DNA of 64,000 nt, taken from positions 1 through 64,000 of the forward strand of contig JASXTE010000215.1 in NCBI GenBank assembly GCA_030280995.1, given 5' to 3'. Shown here piece after piece: positions 55,853 through 64,000 of the stretch (position 1 is its first letter; every line of letters begins with the position of its first letter). This DNA is from Hemileia vastatrix. Its lineage: Eukaryota > Basidiomycota > Pucciniomycetes > Pucciniales > Zaghouaniaceae. The notes beneath the pieces are model-generated. The model saw only the letters and a program-made list of their open reading frames with translations. It searched no databases and was not told the DNA's origin. The translations under genes and the position numbers were made by a program.

Positions 55853-56348
55853 GAAAAATTCAATTTCTTTCGAAAGACCATCGGTATAACGGGTGAAGAT
55901 TAACAAGATCGAAAAATTGTAAATACAATTCTTCAAAGTTTCAAGATCATCAGTGAATCGTTGTTCAATAAGAATCGCTGTGACTTTTCCCTCATCTTCT
56001 TTCTTCTCTCAAGTTTCATTTTCCGAGTTATGTATAGCGTTTGTGAGCTGCTTCAGTTCCATATAGAGTTCCAATTCAGCGTCATTTCATTGTCCAATCG
56101 CTCTTAAGTTGTGTCTACTTGTGTATCTATCGCTGTCACTAAAGCTAGGCTCTCTCTCTCTCAGTGTCTCTCTTTACAGGGATGAGCTTGTAGACTGAAA
56201 TTCGGGATGTCTCCCTGACTTTGGAGAAGATCTGCGTTGATGCATTAGCTGAACCTTTGGGGAGGGCTAACGCCGAGGAAGAGTGAACAAGAGAAAGCGA
56301 TCTCTCCCAAGAACATCTTCTCTTCTCTCTTCCTTCAACTCATTGGGT
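55853..56348. other. Intergenic region between guanine deaminase and the BolA gene
   Basis: No coding or RNA feature recognised. A CT repeat lies near 56150. Confidence 0.4.
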
Positions 56349-57723
56349 ATGGTCTCTTCGACTGAATTGGAAAACGCGATCCGCTCAAAAGTACAAAACG
56401 TATCTGCTTTGGTGAGTAAAAGAACGAGGCAAAGAACCAGAGAAGGTTCTACGAGGGAGGGCTCTGATGTCGAGATGGAGTGATAGCAATCAGTCCGTCA
56501 CAAGACTGCCTTTGAGGTGCTCTCTAAAGATGGGGGTTCAATCTTAGATTGATTCAGTTCATCTTCAAGAAGTGTATCCCGAAGCCATAGTTCTGTTCTT
56601 GCTTCGTTACATCGATCCCGAGACTGAACTCTCTTTCTCCCTTGCTTGACTCTTGTAACTTTCTCAGGTCGTATCCGACGTTTCTGGTGGCTGTGGTCAA
56701 GTGAGTACTGTCGGTGAGATGAGGGAATACAATCAAAAGGTGGAAATGGAATCCTAGCTATGGATTCTGGGAAGAGCAAAGGGAGAGATGCTATCTTGAA
56801 ATGCAATCAGACCGATTGGATCCCTCTCAAGACTCAATCTCTCCATCTGAATGGAGGTGGAATCAAAGAGCTCTGAATCAGCCTAGAAGGCATTGGAAGA
56901 TGCACACTCGCTTCATTAAGGGGGGATAGCATCATCGATGGACTGGCTTCACTTTTACCGAAAGCTAATCCAAGGAGGTATGGAGGGAAGCATCAGATCC
57001 TCTCTCTCATCTATCAGAAGCACCTCTTTTTGCTCATCTGATGATCCTAGTAAGGATTTCACAATTTTTGTTCTTATGTAAAGCGTCGAAGACGACAACC
57101 TTGATAGAGTTTGGTTCATCGGACGACCAAAGACCTTATCAGTTCCTCATCCCCTACTTGAACCTTCGTTTCCTGACCTCTATCTCTCCTCTCTATCTCG
57201 CCTCAAAAGGCTTACGACGTAATCATTGTCAGTGAAGCTTTCGAAGGGTGAGTTTTGAATGAGGATTTGTGATGTCTGCCTGAAAAGTTCCTTCTCTGCC
57301 AAGTTTCCATCACTCACGAAAAAGCTGTGCTGACGAACGGCTTTATAATCCTTCGAAATCCTTCGATACTTTCTCTTTATTTCTTCCTTTCCCCTTTCTC
57401 AGACTTCCAACTCTCAAGAGACATCGTATGGGTGAGCTTCTTGAGACTTTGCTCAAGAAATGAAAGATCGACACTGATTCCTCCATCCTCTTTCTTTTTG
57501 TCACTTTTTCCCTTCGATCAGTAAACGAACTACTCAAGGACCAAATTGCCGAACTCCACGCTTTCTCTCAAAAGACTTACACTCCAAAAGTGAGTCTTCG
57601 GTCTAGGAGAACGAAGCTATTCTCTTGCATGCAGCTCGGAACTGACCTTTGCCTCTCTTCTTTCTCTCCTCGTGTCACTTTCAGCAATACGAAGTGAGTG
57701 AATCGTCTCTGGAATCCTCGTGA
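56349..57723 (+). CDS. FRA2: BolA/Fra2-type iron-sulfur regulator in six tiny exons
   Basis: BolA-like protein that partners cytosolic monothiol glutaredoxin in iron sensing and Fe-S trafficking. Six exons (56349..56411, 56668..56700, 57210..57247, 57403..57431, 57522..57589, 57685..57723) spell an 89-residue protein with consistent phases. The order is MVSSTELENAIRSKVQNVSA, VVSDVSGGCGQ, AYDVIIVSEAFEG, LPTLKRHRMV with the conserved cluster-ligand His in RHR, and NELLKDQIAELHAFSQKTYT PKQYE. No single open frame reveals it; exon sizes are 63, 33, 38, 29, 68 and 39 bases. Intron 2 is 509 bases, long for this genome, and ends in AAAAG rather than the usual CAG or TAG. The last exon may carry a few extra residues if another intron exists after QYE. 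Confidence 0.88.
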
Positions 57724-57826
57724 CCTTCTAAATTGAACTACAGAAGCGACTCGAACATTCGTACTTCTCGAGATCTCTAACTTTGATTCAAACCTTTCCG
57801 GACCCACCTTTTCCTCCTGTTAGACA

Positions 57827-58655
57827 ATGGCTTCAAAAGATTCCACAACCTCAACCGCTTCCTCCACAACTCCAAATCCTCCAACGACCTCGACTTCAAC
57901 AACAACTTCATCATCAGAGCCTCCACGTTTCCTCTCTACTCTAGACACTACATCTCCAGTCCCATCGAAGAATTCCAATCGATCTCATCATCGTACCAGA
58001 AGTTCAAACGTCTCTGTACCCGAATTAACTCTCACGACCGACGTCGATGATGAACCCAACCAAACTTCAAATACACCAAGTCACGGACGTAAACCTTCTG
58101 GTGGTTCTTCTGCCGGATCCCCAAGTCCAAGATCTGTGGCTCAATCTTTGGATTACGACGCTTTTGGGGATGGTGGAATGTTACCTCAGAGTCCAAGTTT
58201 GCCTAACATCAGTAGATTGTTACATGGAAAGGTCACCGAGTGAGTATAAAGGAGTGGGAGGGTCCAAGTTGAAACTTCTCTCAGAATGAGAGAAGGAGAA
58301 GAATGTTGCTGAAAGTCTGACCTCTTTTCTCGTCCATGCGATCTCTAACTCTGACTTCTTTTCTTTCGTTCTTCTTTTCTTCTTCCTCTTTCCCAGTCCT
58401 GAATTCTGGCAAGAACTTCACACCTTTCTAACGAGTCAGACTTCTGTCCCGAGCGGAGCTGCCTCTCCCACCTTGGCTTCCGGATCTGCTTCCCCTGCTC
58501 CTTCATCCCCCAGTCTGAATCGCAGACCAGTGGGAGCTTCGGAAGCTGAAAAGCTCTGGGAAGACTTTTTCCAATCTCAAAAGCAGTACCTGACTGCTAG
58601 TGAGGCTGCAAAGATCAGAGATGTCACTGGTTTGTTCGGTCTAGGTGGTCAGTAG
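57827..58655 (+). CDS. Ser/Thr-rich hypothetical protein
   Basis: Exons 57827..58239 and 58397..58655 give 223 residues. The first 140 are very rich in Ser, Thr and Pro (STTPNPPTTSTSTTTSSS) with several SP/TP sites likely to be phosphorylated. SLDYDAFGDGGMLPQSPSLP and the helical segments DPEFWQELHTFLTSQ and SEAEKLWEDFFQSQKQYL are the only protein-like parts. A short C-terminal FGLGGQ ends the chain. I do not recognise the family. Intrinsic disorder with two short amphipathic helices suggests an adaptor or regulatory protein. Confidence 0.65.
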
Positions 58656-59138
58656 AGGACAAAGGAAAGAGGATTCGAACGCTGGAGAATATCCGTGAAG
58701 GTCTCAATCTCATTTCCTCAATTTGGCCTCAAGGAAACAGGTTCGAAAGGGAAAGATCAAGATGAGAGTGTACCGAGAGGATATCCTTTGCTCGAATTCA
58801 GGATCTCTCTCTAGCTTTCGGCTCTGTTTCAGATGTGGTTCATTTTGAAGTGTAGATATATTAGCAATGTCATTTCTGAATGCTGCGTTAGGTTATCGTT
58901 TGAAGTTGAGAAGAGAAGCGGCTCTACTTTTCACACGAGAGGGATAGGAAAGAGATGGAGCGAGATGGCTCTGCACTCAACGAGCGACGTTGCTGTTCCT
59001 CTCCCGGATTCTGAACTTCGAGAAAGAAGTGCGTAGAAAGTGATAGGATGTGTGAGGAGTGATTTCGGTTTTATGATTGAGATAATGAAACCGAGAAGAT
59101 GGAAGACCAGACGCCGAAGTTGCCTCTTGCCTTCTTTG
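58656..59138. other. Intergenic region upstream of thioredoxin reductase
   Basis: No supported feature. An in-frame upstream ATG at about 59086 (MKPRRWKTRRRS) could extend the reductase leader. Confidence 0.4.
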
Positions 59139-61184
59139 ATGTTCCTTCGACCTCTTTCATCTTCACCAACAACATCAAGATTGATCTTCAGCAGTCGATT
59201 GATTTCAAGAAACAGATTCATCCACTCGAACAACTTCAACAGAACATCTCAACCAACCAGACAAAGTCGATTGACTAGAATTTCCATTTCCGCCACTGCT
59301 GCTTTATTCTCTACTTCTACTCAACTCAACAATCAACAGCAACAATCAGATAATATGGCTCCAGTCTCAACAAACGGAACATCAAATGGTTCTCAAAAGA
59401 AACACAAAGTGGTCAGTAGAGTACAAGACAGTTTGATAATGCCTCATCGGGTGGATCAGCCACTCAAATCTCTCTCTCTGTACCTTTCTCTTTTACTCTC
59501 TTACTCATTAGATTATCATCGGATCTGGTCCAGCTGGTCACACTGCCGCCATCTATCTCGCAAGAGCAAACCTAGAGCCCGTCCTATTCGAGGTGAGTTG
59601 ACTAGAATCTTCCCTTTGAAATCTCCACTCATCACAAGCATTCAGTGCAATTCACTCATCTCTTTCTGTCAAGGCAATCATTTCGTCTATATCGAATGAT
59701 TATCACTACTGTCATCCCTCTTGGTTGCTTGGATCTCGCATCTTTCGACCTTCTAACCTCGGATCCCTCACCTCCTTCCTCTCTTTTGTCGTTCTTCCTC
59801 CCTCTCTCCAATAGGGTCTCCTCGCAAACGGAATCGCTCCAGGTGGTCAGTTGACTACAACGACCGATGTAGAGAACTTCCCAGGTGAGTGGCTACGCTC
59901 TCGGAGATAGGCTTTACTGCTCAGTTGGAAATTGAGGAAGGCTGGAGGACCGGCTTCAAGCGAATCACTTCTCGGTCTCTCGACAGCAATCTAGATGTAG
60001 GAATTGGAGTAATCTCGAAGTACAGCTGGCTTAAAGCCTCAAGGAGGAGTGAGAGGAGGTGGCTGGGAAGATCTTGATCGATTCTACTCAAATGAGGTGA
60101 TCTGAATTCGAATCTCAAGTTTGGGCATTTGCTACCTCTCTTTATTCATTTGAGATGAAAAATAGGCTTTGTCGATCTATTGAGGATCTTCTTCGACAAT
60201 TCCAAAGTGGTCCTTTTCATTTTCTGACGATCCTTGCCTCTCCTCCATCTGTTCTCTATCCTTCTCTTCCACAGGTTTCCCCGAAGGTATTCGTGGACCA
60301 GAAATCATGGACAAGTTCAGAGCTCAATCCGAGAGGTTTGGAACTCAAATCGTGACTGAAACCATTTCTAAAGTAGACCTATCATCTCGACCATTCAAAT
60401 TTTGGAGAGAAGGTAAAGAAGATTCCCCTTCTGATTACGAATTGGCAGAGACGATAATCTTGGCAACTGGAGCTTCAGCAAAGAGAATGAATCTACCTGG
60501 AGAGGAAACTTATTGGCAATCTGGAATTTCAGCTTGTGCAGTTTGTGATGGAGCTGTACCAATCTTTAGAAAGAAACCTTTGGCAGTCATTGGAGGAGGA
60601 GATTCAGCTGCAGAAGAAGCTACTTATTTGACTAAATATGGTTCTGAAGTCTACGTTTTGGTTAGAAGAGATGAATTGAGAGCTTCTAAAATCATGGCTA
60701 AAAGATTATTATCTCATCCAAAAGTCAAGGTTTTGTTCAATACCATTCCTTTGGAAGCTAAAGGTGATGGAGATTTATTGACAGGTTTGAGGATCAAGGA
60801 TACTAAAACTGGAGAGGAATCGGATCTACAAGTAAATGGTTTGTTCTATGCTATAGGTCATATTCCAGCAACTAGTTTGGTTAAAGATCAAGTGGATTGC
60901 GATGAAGATGGTTATATTAAGACTGTTCCTGGTACTAGTCAAACCAATGTTAAAGGGTTCTTTGCTGCTGGAGATGTTCAAGATAAGAAATGGAGACAGG
61001 CTGTCACTAGTGCCGGAACTGGTTGGTGAGTAGACAGAGAGAGCGATTCGATTGCTGATCAGTACTTTTTGAGCGTCACCCTGATCTGGGCTGTCTTCTT
61101 TTCATCTTCTACCTTCGCTCAAACAGTATCGCCGCTCTAGAGGCTGAACGTCTTTTAGCTGAAGAAGAAGCTGATGCTCAATAG
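59139..61184 (+). CDS. TRR1: Thioredoxin reductase with mitochondrial leader and internal start
   Basis: FAD/NADPH enzyme that reduces thioredoxin. Exons 59139..59411, 59512..59592, 59815..59884, 60275..61025 and 61127..61184 give 410 residues. [20 protein letters not shown] binds [23 protein letters not shown] and [17 protein letters not shown] follow. The redox Cys pair is in [33 protein letters not shown] binds NADPH, and [20 protein letters not shown] closes the FAD site. The first 72 residues are Arg/Ser-rich without acidic residues ([20 protein letters not shown]), a likely mitochondrial leader. Met73 (59355) begins [13 protein letters not shown] and would give a 338-residue cytosolic form. 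Dual targeting from one gene by alternative starts is inferred. Confidence 0.93.
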
Positions 61185-61702
61185 ATCGAGACTCGTCAAG
61201 AAAAAGACAATTGAATCGATCATACCAAGAACGATCTGAGGAAACGATTTGGCTTCCCTTTTCTTGATATCTTGCAGTCTTCATTCAAGATCTGGTATAG
61301 GTTTTCTTCCCTTTTCTTTCGCTTCATACCTCTACCTATCTATGGTTCTCTTTCACCTTTTCTTTAATTCCCTTGGGCCTCGCTTCCCCCTTTCTTTCTT
61401 GTCCATCTTTTGACCTCTACCCTGCAATGTCTTCTATCTTCTTTTCTTTTAGACACAAAATTACATAAAGCTTCTCTTTCTGACTGTGGTCGAAGCAAGA
61501 GCTTGACTCGAACGAAGAGAATACGAAGTGGCGATTCTCAGTGTCTTGTCATGACGAGGATTCCGAAAGAAAGATGCGAATGATTTGATGCTTGCTACGA
61601 AAGCTTTTTTCTTTGAAAAATTTACAAAGACATGAAGACAAATGAGAAAAAAGAAATTCGAATTATGTGTCGACAACCGAGAACCAGAGCGAAGTCTCTC
61701 GA
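61185..61702. other. Convergent intergenic region
   Basis: Lies between the TRR1 stop and the transporter stop. Pyrimidine-rich, no coding or structured element recognised. Confidence 0.4.
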
Positions 61703-64000
61703 TCAGACCCGACTCTCCATCTCCTCTTGACCTCTAGCGAACCTCTGATGCAATCCCTTCTCTGGATTTGAGTCTGATTGACTCGAAGCGTCTGGGAATA
61801 GTCTAGCCATTTCGGCATCTAACTCTTCTCCATACAGCTTTGGCGTCTCTCTTGCCTCTTTGACGATTCCAGTCTTCTCGTGATATGAGTTGGCAAAGAT
61901 CACATCGAGCTCTTCCAGCGATCTACCTTTCGTCTCTGGGAAATAAAAGTAGATACAAGGAATGATTGCGGCATTGAAGACAGCAAAGATAATGTCTGTC
62001 GTTGCAAGAGAGAAGAAACAAAAGGGAAAGAGAGGATCAGCCATCGACGCTCGTCTCACCAACCTCTCAAAAAGCTCTCCTCCTACCAACTCACAGAGTT
62101 GGTATCCGATATTCGCCAAACCAGGCGGTACGATCATTACTATTAAAAAGTTGACCCCCCAGTTAACTGAAGTACTGAGAGCGTTTGCTTGAATTCTGAT
62201 CCTCAGAGGAGTAACTTCTGCGGGATAGAGCCAGGTCAACCCTAGGAAGCCAAGAGCGAAGCCAGTATTGAAGACGAAAAGGAACACTGCCCCAGCGATT
62301 CCAGGTCCATCTGCAAGAACAATGTTTCCATCTGCATCTTGAACACCAGTCGAAACTGTACCAGCGACGACTGCCATCGAAATGCTCATGATCAGTGCTC
62401 CTGCTATCATCAGCTTCCTGCGACCGACTCTTTCGATAAGAGGCAGAGCTACTAGAGAGGCTAGAAAGTACTCGGTTCCATTGGCTCCAGCTAGAAGACG
62501 ACTCATAGATGGACCAAAACCGAGAGAGTCTGCGAAATAGAGAAGAAGAGAGGACGTTGAGATCTGTGATTTCGCGCGCGATGTCGACAGCGACTCGCCA
62601 CTGCGATAGAGCTCTTTGAGCCCAAGTCGTCTACTCACCTTCGAACAAAATGACAACGAAGTAAGTTGCTGCGTTGATACCTCCAATTTGCTGGAAGAAC
62701 TGAGCAGCCATAGCTAAGATAGTCCTATGTCTATGCTGAGCGGGGCCTTGCTCTAACAACTCCTTGATGTCGAACTTTCCGGTGTTCTGGACTCTGAGAG
62801 CTTCCTCGATTGAACGTAGCTCCTGCACGACTTCTGGATCGGTTTCTTTCTTTCCAGATAAACGCGCAAGGACTTCTAGAGCCTTGGATCTCTTGCCGCG
62901 GAGAAGAAGCCATCGAGGCGAGTCTGGCAGCCAGCATAGACCGATCATGACGATGATAGTGAAGAAGGATTGGAAGGCCAAAGGGAATCGCCATCTGACT
63001 TCTCCCTCGAGAAAGAAGAAGCCCTGCAAGAAGAGATGAAAGGATAGGGACGAGTCAGAACTAGCGGATGTTCTTCCTGTCTCATCTCTGTCGATCTCTG
63101 AAGTTACTCACATAATCGACCCAATAACTAATCATGATTCCAGCGGCGATAAGACTTCCTGAAAGCATGATCAAGAAGCCTCTGCGATGAGATTTGGCAC
63201 ACTCTGCTTGATACGTAGGGATCGATGAAGTGACGATTCCGTTGCCAACTCCTCCAATCACACGACCGACGACAAACAAAGCATAAGACGTCGATGCATT
63301 CCCAGCAGTCCCTGCCTGGAAGACTGTTCCGATGATCATAAGGAGGGATCCCCAGAAGGTCGAAGAACGTCTACCCCAACCGTCTCCATAGAAAAGTACA
63401 GCGATGGATCCTAGGAAGCATCCGACTTGGTAGATGGCGACAGCGGCAGCTTGAATCGATGGCGAACCTAAACACATTCCTTCCTCTTGACAAAGTGGAT
63501 TTCCTGGAGTGTTTGGAGTCATCAAAGGCAGTGATCTCTGGAAAGTATCGAGCGAGAGAAGTGATGATAAAACCTGTTGAAAAGAAAGAAATACGCTCAG
63601 CAAGAGAGCGAAGGCGAAACAATGAAGAGCCGCCACCTAAGTCTTGCGCTACTCACTCCTTGATCGTATCCGAACATAAGAAAACTGAGTGCACTGATGA
63701 AAGCCTGCAAAAAAATCAGAATAAATTCAAAAAAGGAACCAAAGGGAAGTCACGAGGTGAGAAATCGTCATTGTCGACTTCAAAGGCTTTGCTTCGCCTC
63801 TCATGAACATAGAAGGTGACTCACGATTCCAAAGTTCAAACTTCTACCCTGCAACTTCTTGCCTCCCACTTTCCACTCAGGTAGAGTAGACCATTTCGAA
63901 ATCTCTGGCTCCTCTTCTGGATTGATCTCGATAGGTGCAGTAGAGTCTAATTCTTTGCTAGTCGGTGGAGGCGAGGCAGTTTCTGAATTCGTTCGAGTAG
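61703..64000 (-). CDS. MFS sugar transporter (N-terminus beyond window edge)
   Basis: Major-facilitator sugar porter of the fungal plasma membrane. Exons seen on the minus strand are 64000..63825 (open at the edge), 63704..63657, 63573..63112, 63023..62639, 62529..62095 and 61995..61703; all junctions keep phase. Signatures in order: FLMFGYDQG in helix 1, GWGRRSST loop, VVGRVIGGVGNGIVTS with PTYQAECAKSHRRG, SPRWLLLRGK after helix 6, FFQQIGGINAATYF in helix 7, LIERVGRRKLM, LTWLYPAEVTPLRIR, and the closing YFPETKGRSLEELDVIF motif. The tail ends EEMESRV. Substrate cannot be told from sequence; QQIGGINAATY is the hexose-type helix-7 motif. The visible N-terminal part is hydrophilic and acidic. 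Confidence 0.9.

Noticed and set aside
1..64000. Reassigned stop codon
   Set aside because: All three stop codons end clear genes, and internal stops always coincide with frame changes or introns.
1..64000. Transposon or retroelement
   Set aside because: No reverse transcriptase, integrase or transposase motif, and no terminal repeats recognised in any frame.
1..64000. CRISPR array, operon or prokaryotic features
   Set aside because: The sequence is a spliced fungal genome; no spaced direct repeats or Shine-Dalgarno pattern.

Overview
The window is nuclear DNA of a filamentous or yeast-like fungus, most likely a basidiomycete. Nearly every gene is split by short GT-AG introns, usually 60-120 bases with a GTGAGT donor. 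The gene set is eukaryotic and fungal: nucleoporin Nup107, a WASP homologue, a Zn2Cys6 transcription factor, an ENA-type sodium ATPase, an FSH hydrolase and a Kex2-type peptide precursor. GC content is moderate and genes are dense. I cannot name the species.

Layout. 0-7 kb: MRE11 (cut by the window edge) head-to-head with dihydrofolate reductase, then an acidic protein and a DUF2461 protein. All four are recognisable but broken by several single-base frame changes. 7-14.4 kb: a small secreted Gly-rich protein, then NUP107 head-to-head with a WASP homologue. 15-19 kb: two tandem copies of a four-helix membrane protein, made by a segmental duplication that also copied the tail of the neighbouring NIF/FCP1-like pseudophosphatase gene. 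19-22 kb: an FSH hydrolase and a secreted precursor with four repeated DWxVAYPxF peptides. 23-27 kb: a Zn2Cys6 regulator. 27-33.5 kb: leucine-catabolism genes mccA and ivdA, divergent over 211 bases. 34-40 kb: nuclear peroxiredoxin DOT5, an F-box protein, tRNA 2'-phosphotransferase TPT1 and ribosome-biogenesis factor RPF1. 40-43.4 kb: a gene-poor stretch with degenerate repeats and a tRNA-like fragment. 43.4-47 kb: a second F-box paralogue and a membrane protein. 47.5-52 kb: ENA sodium ATPase. 52.5-56 kb: guanine deaminase with a long insertion. 56.3-57.7 kb: a BolA/Fra2 iron regulator spread over six tiny exons. 57.8-64 kb: a Ser/Thr-rich protein, thioredoxin reductase with a probable mitochondrial leader, and an MFS sugar transporter that runs off the end.

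Functional links. mccA and ivdA catalyse successive steps of leucine breakdown. Thioredoxin reductase and DOT5 belong to the same thiol-redox network. Several gene pairs (MRE11/DFR1, NUP107/WASP, mccA/ivdA, DOT5/F-box, TPT1/RPF1) share short head-to-head promoter regions. The most novel element is the repeat-peptide precursor at 21.5-22.2 kb. The main caution is a gradient of one-base frame breaks, worst in the first 7 kb, which looks more like sequence error than biology.
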